In this document: piece by piece, positions 17,098 to 25,912 of the stretch
Numbering within the stretch: the stretch's first letter is position 1
Layout of the letters: each line of letters starts with the position of its first letter
Translations under genes and position numbers: made by a program
Notes under the pieces: model-generated
The model's input: only the letters and a program-made list of their open reading frames with translations
Told to the model about the DNA's origin: nothing
The model's database searches: none
Source: a bacterium
GTDB lineage: Bacteria > Hinthialibacterota > Hinthialibacteria > Hinthialibacterales > Hinthialibacteraceae
Reading direction: 5' to 3'
Length of the DNA stretch: 64,000 bases
Assembly (NCBI GenBank): GCA_016125385.1
Contig: WGLV01000032.1
Coordinates: 62,001-126,000 of the forward strand

Positions 17098-18180
17098 ATG
17101 AAACGTTTTTGCGGTATGTTGGCTTGTGCGCTGATGGCGGCCGCGTTATGCGGCGGCGTGTTCGCGCAGGACGAAGGCAAGGTTGAGTTTAAAGACGCTG
17201 AAAAATATCTGGGTAACTGGGGCCTGGACCTGCCCGGCGGCGCCGGATGGCTCCAGATCCGTAAGGATACCGATATGAACGGCAACCCGTACCTGGATGG
17301 CGACATCCTGTGGTACGGAGGCAGCGTGGTGCCGATCTCCAACATGTACCTCTGGTCGAAAGAGGGCGTTGGCGAAGTGTTGGTCGTCACGCGCGTGAGC
17401 GATGTTCCCCGCAAGAAAGAGGGCGACCGGGTCGTTCGCAGCCACGTGCTGACCGAGGCGATTCAGTTCGCTTTCCCGAAAGACAGCAAGGACAATGATA
17501 TGATGCTGGGCTATCGCGGCGTTCCCGCGCGCAACGGCCTGGGCATTGAAACCATGTTGCCGTTCAAGGCGTTCCGCATCCCGCCGCCCCCGCCCGCGCC
17601 CGATCTCTCCAAGGTTGAATATGATGAACCCATCAGCCTGTTCAACGGCGAAAACCTCGACGGGTGGAAACTCACCGATCCCAACGCGGTCAGCGGCTGG
17701 AGTATTCGCAACGGCATTCTCACCAACGATCCCAAGCAGGAACCGGGAAAGCCTCACATCAATTACGGCAACCTGCGCACGGAACGCGAGTTTAAGGATT
17801 TCAACCTGACGCTTGAAGTCCGCGTTCCGCCGGACGGCAACAGCGGCGTCTATCTGCGCGGCATCTATGAAGTCCAGGTCGCCGATACCTATGGCAAGCC
17901 GCTCGATTCGCACAACATGGGCGCCATTTACAGCCGAATCACTCCCAAGGTGAACGCTGAAAAGCCCGCCGGCGAGTGGCAGACGCTCGATATCACCCTC
18001 GTCGACCGTCACGCGACCGTGATACTCAACGGAACCACCATCATCGATAACGCCGGGTTGGAAGGCTGCACCGGCGGCGCGTTGTGGTGCGACGTCAATC
18101 GCCCCGGCCCCATCTATCTGCAGGGCGATCACATGGGCGTCGAGTATCGCAACATCGTCCTTCGTCCGGTCAAAAAATAG
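17098..18180 (+). CDS. Secreted DUF1080 (3-keto-disaccharide hydrolase-like) protein
   Basis: A 360-residue protein with a signal peptide (ACALMAAALCGGVFAQ). An N-terminal beta-rich domain of about 150 residues starts EKYLGNWGLDLPGGAGW. The C-terminal half is a DUF1080 jelly roll: ISLFNGENLDGWKL, then FNLTLEVRVPPDGNSGVYLRG, MGAIYSRITPKVNAEKPAGEW and HATVILNGTTIID. Some DUF1080 proteins hydrolyse 3-keto-glycosides produced by Gfo/Idh-type oxidoreductases, a pathway consistent with other genes here. AGGAGG directly precedes ATG 17098; the longer track ORF from 16954 lacks support. A strong terminator follows. Confidence 0.88.
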   Translation: MKRFCGMLACALMAAALCGGVFAQDEGKVEFKDAEKYLGNWGLDLPGGAGWLQIRKDTDMNGNPYLDGDILWYGGSVVPISNMYLWSKEGVGEVLVVTRVSDVPRKKEGDRVVRSHVLTEAIQFAFPKDSKDNDMMLGYRGVPARNGLGIETMLPFKAFRIPPPPPAPDLSKVEYDEPISLFNGENLDGWKLTDPNAVSGWSIRNGILTNDPKQEPGKPHINYGNLRTEREFKDFNLTLEVRVPPDGNSGVYLRGIYEVQVADTYGKPLDSHNMGAIYSRITPKVNAEKPAGEWQTLDITLVDRHATVILNGTTIIDNAGLEGCTGGALWCDVNRPGPIYLQGDHMGVEYRNIVLRPVKK

Positions 18181-18211
18181 CATCTCCGGAAAACTGGAAT
18201 TCGACGAAACG

Positions 18212-18240
18212 AAACGGGGCGCTTCAGCGCCCCGTTTTTC
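18212..18240. terminator. Strong, probably bidirectional terminator
   Basis: An 11-bp stem, AAACGGGGCGC / GCGCCCCGTTT, with TTCA loop. It is followed by TTTTTC on the plus strand and by a T-rich stretch on the minus strand, so it can serve both the DUF1080 gene and the convergent hicA remnant. Confidence 0.9.
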
Positions 18241-18241
18241 G

Positions 18242-18463
18242 TTACGGATGGGATACGAATTCTTGAATACTCAATTCCGTTTGCCGGATCATGACTCGAA
18301 GAGTCCCACGGTCCAGAGTGGGATGATCTGGAACCACGAGTTGTGAAAAGGGCGAATCTCTCCGGAGGATGAGGTGGCTGCTTTGTTGGCGCTTAACAGA
18401 ATAGCCGAATTTGCTTGGAACTTTTCAGCATTCTTTCCCTGAAATGGATGGCAACTTACTCAT
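18242..18463 (-). pseudogene. hicA: hicA toxin gene interrupted by one in-frame TGA
   Basis: Absent from the ORF track. From an ATG that overlaps the hicB stop (ATGA), the minus strand encodes 73 codons plus stop that match HicA end to end: LPSISGKEC, then TGA as codon 13, then KVPSKFGYSVKRQ, SSHLILRRDSPFSQLVVPDH and LDRGTLRVMIRQTELSIQEF. The TGA sits where family members carry a hydrophobic residue, the frame and length are otherwise exact, and the conserved SSH histidine is present. It is either a recent nonsense inactivation of the toxin, a sequencing or assembly error, or (less likely) recoding. It ends 2 bp from a strong terminator. Confidence 0.85.
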
Positions 18464-18666
18464 AATGCAATTAATACGGAATCGAATCGATCTTCAGGGA
18501 TTTCGATTTGATCTTCTTTCAGCGCGGCGATATAACCCTCGATGGCTTCACGAATATTCCGTATCGCTTCATCCCTGGTCGCGCCCTGGCTGATGCAACC
18601 GGCAAGGCTGGGACACTCAGCGATCCAATAGCCGTCTTCACCCGGATGAAGAAAAGCCTGTCTCAT
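18460..18666 (-). CDS. hicB: HicB-like antitoxin
   Basis: A 68-residue protein of the HicB-like fold: FLHPGEDGYWIAECPSLAGC, then SQGATRDEAIRNIREAIEGY and a short tail. It lacks the extra DNA-binding domain of longer HicB proteins. HicB antitoxins neutralise the mRNA-cleaving HicA toxin. The gene order is hicB then hicA, with a 4-bp overlap. Since the partner toxin carries a nonsense codon, this antitoxin may now be free of its target, or could act against the other HicA at 41460-41678. Confidence 0.88.
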   Translation of the reverse strand: MRQAFLHPGEDGYWIAECPSLAGCISQGATRDEAIRNIREAIEGYIAALKEDQIEIPEDRFDSVLIAL

Positions 18667-18730
18667 GGAAGCGCTCCCGTCGAAAGAAAAAATTTCGGCT
18701 TAGTATCGCTTGAACAGGATAGCGAAAAAA

Positions 18731-19135
18731 TTACAGCAGCGCCATGATCTGCATGGGTGTTTTGCGGCCGCGTTCGGTTCCCTCGAAGGCTTCGTTGAAG
18801 CTGACCATGGTCAGGTTATATTTCTCCAGCGCCACATACTGATGGGCGTCGTGATAATCGAGACCGTACTGATCCATGGTGCGCAGGATGCGCTTGATGT
18901 CTTCGGGGTGAAGATGAATCAGCGTTACCGCGCCATCGACGAACAGGTCGAGCAGAAAACGCGTCAAAACGTCGTCGCGTTTTTCCCGCTTGAGAATCAT
19001 TGAGATGGTGTTGAGCGAAAACGCGGTCGTATAAAATTTATCGGAGGTAAAGTGTCCGAGAAAATGCTTGACCGCGTCGGCGTGATCGGCCTGATAGAGG
19101 GCGCTGAGCCAGATGTTGGTGTCGATCAGATACAT
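18731..19135 (-). CDS. PIN-domain ribonuclease (VapC-like toxin)
   Basis: A 134-residue PIN domain. The N-terminal MYLIDTNIWLSAL supplies the first Asp, an acidic residue lies mid-protein, and LDYHDAHQYVALEKYNL supplies the further Asp typical of the Mg-dependent nuclease site. VapC toxins cleave tRNA or rRNA. GGAGG precedes the ATG. It starts 10 bp after a small antitoxin-like gene, giving the usual antitoxin-toxin order. It is the only VapC-type module in the window. Confidence 0.88.
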   Translation of the reverse strand: MYLIDTNIWLSALYQADHADAVKHFLGHFTSDKFYTTAFSLNTISMILKREKRDDVLTRFLLDLFVDGAVTLIHLHPEDIKRILRTMDQYGLDYHDAHQYVALEKYNLTMVSFNEAFEGTERGRKTPMQIMALL

Positions 19136-19145
19136 GAGGGCCTCC

Positions 19146-19337
19146 TTACGATTGATAAACCGAGCGCTGTAACTCGACCGCCGAGCCGCTCGCGCCGCCG
19201 CTCATCGCGCCCGCCCAGTCCTGCCGCAGCCGGGTGCGGGGCCGTTGGGCGCCGCGCGCCATCAGCGACTGAATAAACTGGACCACTTCCTCTTTCTGAT
19301 CGTCGGTCAGGCTGTTGATGATTTCGTTCAGGTCCAT
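19146..19337 (-). CDS. Small antitoxin-like protein (DUF2281/VapB-type)
   Basis: A 63-residue protein upstream of the PIN toxin. The N-terminus (MDLNEIINSLTDDQKEEVVQ) resembles the helical start of DUF2281-type antitoxins, and the C-terminal half is flexible and basic/polar (RPRTRLRQDWAG), as expected for a toxin-wrapping tail. GGGAGG lies 7 bp before the ATG. Assignment rests on context plus this weak similarity. Confidence 0.7.
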   Translation of the reverse strand: MDLNEIINSLTDDQKEEVVQFIQSLMARGAQRPRTRLRQDWAGAMSGGASGSAVELQRSVYQS

Positions 19338-19365
19338 CTGCGCCTCCCAGAGCAGGTTTGATGAA

Positions 19366-19402
19366 ATAAAAAGCGGGGGAACGCCGCGTCCGGCGCTCCC
19401 CC
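19366..19402 (-). terminator. Terminator downstream of tpx
   Basis: GGGGGA-A-CGCCG pairs with CGGCG-C-TCCCCC (one mismatch). On the minus strand it is followed by GCTTTTTAT. It separates tpx from the antitoxin-toxin pair. Confidence 0.75.
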
Positions 19403-19420
19403 GGCGAAATGGCGGCTGAA

Positions 19421-19930
19421 TTACGCGCCGGCGGCTTTGGCCGCTTCGATGGCTTTGTCGTAGTTGGGGTGGTCGGTCACTTCGGGCACGATTTCCTGAT
19501 AGGTCAGGTTGCCGTCTTTATCGACGACGAACACCGCGCGGGAAAGCAGGCAGAGTTCTTTGATCAGCACGCCGAACTGATTGGCGAAATCGCGCTGCTG
19601 ATAGTCGGAGAGAATCACCGAGTTGGCGATGCCCTGCGCGCCGCAGAAACGCTTCTGGGCGAAAGGCAGGTCGAGGCTGATGGTGACCACCTTGGCGTTC
19701 AGTTTGCCCGCTTCTTCATTGAAGCGCTTGGTCTGCAATTCGCAGACCGGTGTGTCGATGGACGGAACCGCCGAAATAATGACGACCTGGCCTTTCAGGT
19801 CCGACAGTTTGACCGGCTGAAGGCCATTGTCGACCGCGGTAAAGTCGGGGGCGGGCGCGCCTGTTTTCAACTCAGGCCCCACCAGCGTCATGCCATTGCC
19901 TTTGAAAGTTATCACTCCCGTGCGTTCCAT
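19421..19930 (-). CDS. tpx: Thiol peroxidase (atypical 2-Cys peroxiredoxin)
   Basis: A 169-residue periplasmic or cytoplasmic Tpx that reduces hydroperoxides with thioredoxin. The peroxidatic Cys63 lies in SIDTPVCELQTKRFN and the resolving Cys96 in KRFCGAQG, the spacing expected for Tpx. The N-terminus ERTGVITFKGNGMTLVG matches the family once the start is moved to ATG 19930, which has AGGAG 7 bp upstream; the track start adds eight residues without support. A terminator lies 20 bp beyond the stop. It appears monocistronic and intact. Confidence 0.96.
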   Translation of the reverse strand: MERTGVITFKGNGMTLVGPELKTGAPAPDFTAVDNGLQPVKLSDLKGQVVIISAVPSIDTPVCELQTKRFNEEAGKLNAKVVTISLDLPFAQKRFCGAQGIANSVILSDYQQRDFANQFGVLIKELCLLSRAVFVVDKDGNLTYQEIVPEVTDHPNYDKAIEAAKAAGA

Positions 19931-20230
19931 GCTTGTCTCCTTATCGTGTTTCACGTCGTGTCACTATCTCCACGGCGAGGCCGTGTGATGAATCAGCGGA
20001 TACGGTTGAATGAACTCACGCGCGAAGAAGCGGCGCCTGAGCGGTTGAGTGCGTCCCCCGGTGTGATATCGGGCCGAACCGGACATCGGGGCGGCGGAAC
20101 GAAGATGGATGGGTGCGTTGATGGATCGCCGAAAGGAACAACCGGCGCGCGAATCGGGCGGCGCGCCGCAACGTCATAGTAAAAATCGTACCCTCACTCA
20201 AACGGCTGTCAAGCAAGCGGCGGACGCGGC
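19931..20230. other. Intergenic region upstream of tpx
   Basis: About 300 bp holding the presumed tpx promoter and the 3' flank of the YD-repeat gene. ORFs here are short shadows. I see no clear -35/-10 pair, terminator or repeat. Confidence 0.5.
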
Positions 20231-21244
20231 TCAATCGAAATACTCGATGACGCGGTGGTCGTAACTGACCGGATCGACGGTCATCCGCCCGCTGAATTCG
20301 CGCCGTTCGTAGGCCGCCCGCTGAATCCAGTTGCCGTGTTCGTCGTATTGATACATGAGCCATTGCTGCGAAAGCCGGTCGCCGTTGCGGTCGGTCTCAC
20401 GGGTTTCGATCGGATTACCGCGCTCGTCGTTGTGAAAGGTGGCGCGGAACTCGGTCCCTTTCGGCGTATTGAGGCTGCGTTCGAGAATCGCCCCGCTTTC
20501 GTCGAGAACCAGATCGAGTCTTCCGGAGGGTCTGCCTTCTTTATCGAAAAAGGCTTCGCCGATCATTCGTCCCCGGTCGTCGTACAGCCGGAGCAACTTG
20601 AGTTCAAGCGTTCCGTCTTCCTTGAAATGTTCGACGGTCACGCGCTCTCCCTTTTCCGAGTAGGTATAGCGGAGCGTGTATTCTCGAGGCGGACGAGCCA
20701 GTACGCGGTGTTCGCCGGCCGGCCGGCCTTGCTCGTCGTAGGAATATTCATGCCGTTCCAGCATGGCGCCGCCCTGTTCGATGATCCATAAGGATTTGCG
20801 GTTTGTTTCATCATACTCAAAGGTTTCGCGGCGCAGCGTTTCGCCCCTGGAATTCATGCGGACGAGCTCGATGAGGTTTCCCGCTTCATCGTATGTATAG
20901 CGGGTGGATTCTTTCAGCGCGCCGCCGCCGTCGAACAGCCGGTATACCGAAGGACGCCCCCCGGTTCCGTATTCGACGACGTGAGTCTCAAAGCGCAACA
21001 CCTCGGTCTCGTCGAGACCTTCACTGGTGAAACTGGTTCCCAGATCGGGGAGTTTTACCCTGATGCGCTCGCCTGGCAGCCAACTCATCGTTTTCGCGTC
21101 GCAGGCGTACCGGTCGAAGGTGACGCGCTTGAGCGGCCCCTGCAACGAGTCGAAATCGAGCCCCGCCAGCGGATCGGTGAACGCGGCGTGACTCAGGGCG
21201 GCGCAAATCATCAGCAATGCAATCGTGTGTTGTACAATACGCAT
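20231..21244 (-). CDS. Secreted YD-repeat-like protein
   Basis: A 337-residue protein with a signal peptide (RIVQHTIALLMICAALSHA) when started at ATG 21244; the longer track start lacks support. The mature region carries at least seven short beta-hairpin repeats of the RHS/YD type, for example YTYDEAGNLIELV, FEYDETNRKSLWI, YSYDEQGRPAGEH, RLYDDRGRMIGEA and VLDESGAILERSL. Such repeats wrap into shells or bind carbohydrate. No toxin or C-terminal core domain is present, so this is not a complete RHS toxin. It is divergent from dnaG. The function is unknown. Confidence 0.8.
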   Translation of the reverse strand: MRIVQHTIALLMICAALSHAAFTDPLAGLDFDSLQGPLKRVTFDRYACDAKTMSWLPGERIRVKLPDLGTSFTSEGLDETEVLRFETHVVEYGTGGRPSVYRLFDGGGALKESTRYTYDEAGNLIELVRMNSRGETLRRETFEYDETNRKSLWIIEQGGAMLERHEYSYDEQGRPAGEHRVLARPPREYTLRYTYSEKGERVTVEHFKEDGTLELKLLRLYDDRGRMIGEAFFDKEGRPSGRLDLVLDESGAILERSLNTPKGTEFRATFHNDERGNPIETRETDRNGDRLSQQWLMYQYDEHGNWIQRAAYERREFSGRMTVDPVSYDHRVIEYFD

Positions 21245-21403
21245 GGGTGCGTGAGGTCTCCCGGTTGTGTCGTTCAATCGGTCATTATACGTGTTTCGGC
21301 CTGAAGCCAACGCCCTCGCGGCGCGCCGCTTTCAGGTCACATCGATTCAACGCATGATATATAGTATGCGTGATTCAGTCAGTCTATCTTGATGAGGGAC
21401 GTC

Positions 21404-23224
21404 ATGGCGGGGGCGGACGCGGTAAAAGAACAGATTCTTCAACGGGCCGACATCGCCGAGATCGTCTCGCAGTACGTTCATCTGCAGAACCGGGGCGGGC
21501 GGCTGTTCGGTCTGTGCCCTTTTCATAAAGAAAAAACGCCTTCCTTCAGCGTCAGGCCCGATACCGGCTATTACCATTGTTTCGGCTGCGGCGCGGGCGG
21601 CAACGTGATCGATTTTGTCATGGGGGTCGAAAACCTGACCTATCCCGAGGCGCGGCGCTATCTGGCCGGACGGCTCAACATCGAAATCCCCGAAACGCGT
21701 GGGCCCCGCCGCCCTCACTCAGAAATCGACCGGTACGACGTGATGGAAGCGGCGGCGAATTTTTATCAGAAATGGTTGTTCGCCGATCGCCACGCGATGG
21801 AATATCTCCAGCGGCGCGGACTCTCGCGAGAGGCCATTCAAAATTTCTCTCTCGGATACGCGCCCAATGAGTGGGAGAGCCTGCTTTTCGCCTTAAAAAA
21901 ACAGGGAATCCCCGAAACCGTGATGGAAGAACTCGGCCTTATTCTCGCCAGCAACAAGGGCAAGGGGCATTACGACCGTTTCCGCCATCGCGTGATGTTC
22001 CCTATCCGCAACACCATCGGCCGGGTGATCGCCTTTGGCGGGCGCGCGCTCGACCCCAACGACCGCGCCAAGTATCTCAACAGCAACGAAACCCCGTTGT
22101 TCAATAAATCCAAATCGCTCTACCTGCTCGACAAGGCGAAGACGGTGGTGAAAGATCGCGGGGCGCTTGTGGTCGAAGGCTACATGGACGCGATCTCGCT
22201 GCACGTGCATGGCTTCAACCAGACGGTGGCCACGCTCGGAACCTCGCTCACCGGCGATCACGTCCATATGCTGAGGCGCTATACCAATCGCTACATTCTG
22301 TTGTACGACGGAGATTCGGCTGGAGTGCGCGCCGCGTTGCGCGGCGTCGAACTCTTTTTCGAGCAGGGGCTCGCCGTGCGCGCCGCCCTCCTGCCGGAAG
22401 GGAAAGACCCCGACGATCTGCTGCGGGAAAGCGGACCGGACGAGATGAAGCGCTTGCTCGACGGCGCGGTTGACGGGTTCGATTTTACGCTCAATCACGC
22501 GTTGCGCGGCAACGATCTCGCCACGCCGCAGGGCAAAAGCGCGGTGGTTGAAGGCATGACGCCGTTGATCGCCCGCGTGCCCGATGCGTATCTGCGCACC
22601 GACTACGTTCGTTTACTGGCTGAGCGCATCGGCGCCGACTTCGCCGCGCTGCAGGAAACGATCGCGAAAAAAATGAAGAAGACGCCGGGCCGGGGCGGAG
22701 ACGAACCCGCCGCCGAAGTGAATACCCAAACCGCCGCCAGCCAGGATCCGCTGCGCAAGGAGAAAGAAATTCTCATCCGCCTGCTTGCCATGCACCACGG
22801 CTTTTGCCTGCCCGAAGGGCTTGCCGCCGCCGAGCGCCCCTGGCTGTTCACCAGCGAGGAGTGGGGTGAAATCCTGCCCGGATATCTTACCGCGTTCACC
22901 GCCGGCGCACCGCTTGACCGCGTTCTCGAAACGCTGTTGAAAGAAAAGCCGGAACCCGGCGCCGCCGCGCGCGCCGCCCGCCTCGATGAGTTGTTTCCTC
23001 AACGCGAAGACCGCGCCCTGCTGGTGCGGGTCATTGAGGCGGAAACGCTGCCGGGTTTGGAACGCGATCTGAAAAAGATGAAGGACGACGTGCTGGCGGG
23101 CTTTCAGGACGCAAAAGAAAAACGCCGCTGGGACGCATTGCGGCTGCAATCGAAAAACGACCCCAGGAAGGCGCTGGAAGAATTGAACCGCACGTTATTT
23201 CAACAACCGGGCGGAAACGTCTGA
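21404..23224 (+). CDS. dnaG: DNA primase
   Basis: Synthesises RNA primers for lagging-strand replication. The 606-residue protein has the N-terminal zinc ribbon (CPFHKEKTPSF, then YHCFGCGAGG), the catalytic TOPRIM core (VVEGYMDAI and LYDGDSAGVRAA) and a C-terminal helical region that would bind DnaB helicase (EKEILIRLLAMHHGFCLPEG). The track start is a TTG at 21389; ATG 21404 has GAGGGA about 6 bp upstream and is preferred, though ATG 21392 is possible. No sigma factor gene follows, unlike the classic rpsU-dnaG-rpoD operon. Complete and ordinary. Confidence 0.96.
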   Translation: MAGADAVKEQILQRADIAEIVSQYVHLQNRGGRLFGLCPFHKEKTPSFSVRPDTGYYHCFGCGAGGNVIDFVMGVENLTYPEARRYLAGRLNIEIPETRGPRRPHSEIDRYDVMEAAANFYQKWLFADRHAMEYLQRRGLSREAIQNFSLGYAPNEWESLLFALKKQGIPETVMEELGLILASNKGKGHYDRFRHRVMFPIRNTIGRVIAFGGRALDPNDRAKYLNSNETPLFNKSKSLYLLDKAKTVVKDRGALVVEGYMDAISLHVHGFNQTVATLGTSLTGDHVHMLRRYTNRYILLYDGDSAGVRAALRGVELFFEQGLAVRAALLPEGKDPDDLLRESGPDEMKRLLDGAVDGFDFTLNHALRGNDLATPQGKSAVVEGMTPLIARVPDAYLRTDYVRLLAERIGADFAALQETIAKKMKKTPGRGGDEPAAEVNTQTAASQDPLRKEKEILIRLLAMHHGFCLPEGLAAAERPWLFTSEEWGEILPGYLTAFTAGAPLDRVLETLLKEKPEPGAAARAARLDELFPQREDRALLVRVIEAETLPGLERDLKKMKDDVLAGFQDAKEKRRWDALRLQSKNDPRKALEELNRTLFQQPGGNV

Positions 23225-23272
23225 CCCGTTTCGGCCGAGGATGCGCACAGAAAAATCAGGATAAAAACCACG

Positions 23273-25246
23273 ATGAACTTTCAGGGAATCTTTCACCTAT
23301 TCATGCGCCGGGTTTCCGGCAAGACGATCATCGATCACGCCCGAACCATCTGGGAAAACAATCGATGGTCCGACTTTGACGGCCTGGAAAAAACCGCCGA
23401 ATTCGCGATTCAACAATTCGAGGCGGCGGGGCTGAAAGCCGAGCGCGTCGAGTTGCCCGCCGACGGTGAAACGCGATTCGGCGACGCCGTCATGCCGCGC
23501 GCCTGGAACGGGCGCAAGGCGGTGTTGGAAGTCGTTTCGCCCGAGCATCGCGAAATCGCTCGCCGCGAGACATCGTACAACCTGCTCGGCATGTGGTCGC
23601 CGCCCACGCCGCCCAACGGCATGGAGGCCGAACTGATCCACCTCGAAAATGAAGACGCGATCCATTCGCCCGACGTCGACGTCGAAGGCAAGTTCGTTTT
23701 GACGAGAGGCCGGCTGGAGGCCGTTCGAGCCGCCGCCGTCAAAAAAGGCGCCGCCGCCGTCATCAGCTGCTGGTCCAATTCGCCCAAGCATCCTGAATGG
23801 ACGCAGTGGTTATCCGGCAACACCGACCGGCCCGGCGCCTGGGGGCTCAAAAAAGACGAAGGCCGACTGATTACGCTCTCGATCTCTCCAGCCCAGGGCG
23901 ATGAGTTGTTCGCTCTGGCGAAAAAAGGCCCGGTCAAAATGAGGCTGCTGGTCGACGCTCACATCCAGCCCGGAACCATGCCGCTGGTCGACGCCTGCAT
24001 TGAGGGCGAAGATGGCGAGCAGGAAATCTGGATCTTCGCGCCCATCAACGGACCCGGCGCCAATTACAACGGCGCCGGCGCCGCGCTGCTGCTCGAAATC
24101 GCGCGGCTGGTCACCGCCGAGATCGATGAAAAAACGCTGCCCAAACCGCACCGCACGATCCGCTTTCTGTTGACGCCCAAGCCCTACGGCCCCATCGCCT
24201 ACGCGCTCCGGTATCCCGAACGCGCTCAGCGCGCGCTGGCCGCCTTCAATCTCGAAACCGCCGCCGGAAACCCCGACGCCGCGTGGTGCCGCTGGTCGTT
24301 GCGCACCTCGCCCGCGCCCATGCGCCATTTCACCGACGCGTTGCTGCGCCGCATCTGCCGCGATTTTCTCGCTCACTGGCGGCCCCAGCGCTCGCTTGAA
24401 GACCGCCCGCTCTCGCTGGCCGGCGACGTTTACTGGAACGATCCGCTGATTGGCGTGACCACCCACTGGCTGCACGGCGGGCCGGAGGAGGAAGTGAGAA
24501 ACAACAGCGGCGACGCCATCGAAACGCTCGACGAGCGCTCGTGCGTCGATCTGGGCGTGACGGGCGCCACCGTCGCGTATATTTTCTCCGTGCTGGGCGT
24601 GCCCGACGTCCCCATCCTCGCGCAATGGAACTTCCGTTTCGCGTTGAAAAACATCTGGCGCGAGGTCGACGTCTGGATGGACCGCGCCGACGAAGCCCAG
24701 TCGGGCGCCGACCTGCATGAGATCTGGCGCGACGCCCGGCTGCGCCTGCAAGCGAGGCGGTCGGTGGAAGAGAAGGCGTTGCAGTCGCTCAACCAGATCG
24801 ACCCCGCCGCGCATAACTGTGAGGAATGGAAGGTCGTGCGAGAACTGAACTACACCCTGGGCGACGTGTGCGACGCCGCGCTGGCCGCCGTCGGCGCCCA
24901 TCTGGAGGCGCGCGCCGCCGTGCTCGAAGCCGAGTTCTGCGCGGAGGAGCCCGTCACCCGCGACCATGAAGACAACCGCGTCCCCATCCGCGTCATCAAG
25001 GCGCCGGGCGCGGTTACGCTCGACTCGCTGCCTTACGAAGAATGGACCTCGCCGGTCAAACGCTCGCCGCGCACCAACCCGCCGTTCACCCTGTCGTGGT
25101 GGCTGGCCGATGGAAACCGTACCATCGGCGAGATCGAGCGGCTGGTGCGGCTTGAGATTCCCCAGTTCCGCGAGTGCATCCCCGCATGGTTCAACTTTCT
25201 CGAAAAACGCGGCTACGTCCGCTTCCGCAAAGAAAAAGACGAATAA
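23273..25246 (+). CDS. M28 peptidase-like protein with degenerate metal site
   Basis: A 657-residue protein without a signal peptide. The N-terminal half resembles M28-type aminopeptidases (DUF4910-like) with a PA-like insert: FDGLEKTAEFAIQQFEAAG, GKFVLTRGRLEAVRAAAVKKGAAAVI, then PINGPGANYNGAGAALLLEIAR where active enzymes have H-D...GANDNASG. The first zinc His and the bridging Asp are replaced, so activity is doubtful. The last ~55 residues (FTLSWWLADGNRTIGEIERL, then FLEKRGYV) form a PqqD-like winged helix. It starts 48 bp after dnaG, in the same direction. The biological role is not known. Confidence 0.7.
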   Translation: MNFQGIFHLFMRRVSGKTIIDHARTIWENNRWSDFDGLEKTAEFAIQQFEAAGLKAERVELPADGETRFGDAVMPRAWNGRKAVLEVVSPEHREIARRETSYNLLGMWSPPTPPNGMEAELIHLENEDAIHSPDVDVEGKFVLTRGRLEAVRAAAVKKGAAAVISCWSNSPKHPEWTQWLSGNTDRPGAWGLKKDEGRLITLSISPAQGDELFALAKKGPVKMRLLVDAHIQPGTMPLVDACIEGEDGEQEIWIFAPINGPGANYNGAGAALLLEIARLVTAEIDEKTLPKPHRTIRFLLTPKPYGPIAYALRYPERAQRALAAFNLETAAGNPDAAWCRWSLRTSPAPMRHFTDALLRRICRDFLAHWRPQRSLEDRPLSLAGDVYWNDPLIGVTTHWLHGGPEEEVRNNSGDAIETLDERSCVDLGVTGATVAYIFSVLGVPDVPILAQWNFRFALKNIWREVDVWMDRADEAQSGADLHEIWRDARLRLQARRSVEEKALQSLNQIDPAAHNCEEWKVVRELNYTLGDVCDAALAAVGAHLEARAAVLEAEFCAEEPVTRDHEDNRVPIRVIKAPGAVTLDSLPYEEWTSPVKRSPRTNPPFTLSWWLADGNRTIGEIERLVRLEIPQFRECIPAWFNFLEKRGYVRFRKEKDE

Positions 25247-25293
25247 AGTTCCTTGCCATTTTGATTGAATTGGTAATGTATTTATTTTCGCTC

Positions 25294-25314
25294 ATGAATG
25301 ATTTATCCATTCAT
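25294..25314. promoter_or_regulatory. Inverted repeat in hemerythrin leader
   Basis: ATGAATG-N7-CATTCAT, upstream of the hemerythrin gene in an AT-rich stretch. It could be an operator; no T-tract, so it is not a terminator. Confidence 0.3.
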
Positions 25315-25415
25315 TTACGGACTGATATTGTATTATCATGATCGATCGAACCATGTATGATGGACGCCGCCGAACGCGCCCGCCTGAATAAACTCTCCAT
25401 CGAACGGACGACACC

Positions 25416-25832
25416 ATGAGCGAAAAACTGAAATACTGGACGGACGATCTTGAATCGGGCAACCCCGTCATCGACCAGCAGCACCGTAAACTGGTGAAAT
25501 GGACCGAATACCTGAAGACGGCGGATCACGTTCCCCCGGAGGAAATTCAGAAAGTACTCGATTTCATCCAGGGGTTCATCCACACTCACTTCACCGATGA
25601 GGAGATTTTTCTCATCGACATCGAGTATCCCGGATCGCAGGAACATACCGAACTGCACAGCGCCATCCGCAACCGGTTCGTCGCCGTGAAAAAGCAAGCG
25701 GCTGAACTCATGGATCCGAAACAGGTCAATGATCTGATTTATTCGGTTTTTCATTCGTACGTGTCGCACATCAGAGACTGCGACATGAAATACAACGAAT
25801 ACTACAAAGCCCACGGCGCGCATAAAAACTGA
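25416..25832 (+). CDS. Bacteriohemerythrin
   Basis: A 138-residue non-heme di-iron oxygen-binding protein. The ligand pattern is complete: H23 (IDQQHRK), H58 and E62 (IHTHFTDEE), H77 and H81 (EHTELH), H118 and D123 (HIRDCDMKY). Single-domain hemerythrins in bacteria deliver or sense oxygen. A 7-bp inverted repeat ATGAATG/CATTCAT lies 102-122 bp upstream in an AT-rich leader and may be regulatory. It is a stand-alone gene, and its presence fits a microaerophilic or fluctuating-oxygen lifestyle. Confidence 0.95.
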   Translation: MSEKLKYWTDDLESGNPVIDQQHRKLVKWTEYLKTADHVPPEEIQKVLDFIQGFIHTHFTDEEIFLIDIEYPGSQEHTELHSAIRNRFVAVKKQAAELMDPKQVNDLIYSVFHSYVSHIRDCDMKYNEYYKAHGAHKN

Positions 25833-25912
25833 GGCGTTTGCCGCTGCACTCCGGGGTATTGGGTGAGGGGATTTAATAAGCCGTACCGTGTGGAAAGTAC
25901 GTCATGCAAAAA

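Noticed and set aside
18410-18593. 60-residue plus-strand ORF overlapping hicB/hicA
   Set aside because: Shadow ORF; the opposite strand carries clear HicB and HicA sequence.
23810-24967. 385-residue minus-strand ORF opposite the M28-like gene
   Set aside because: Shadow; the plus-strand frame has recognisable domains and follows dnaG.
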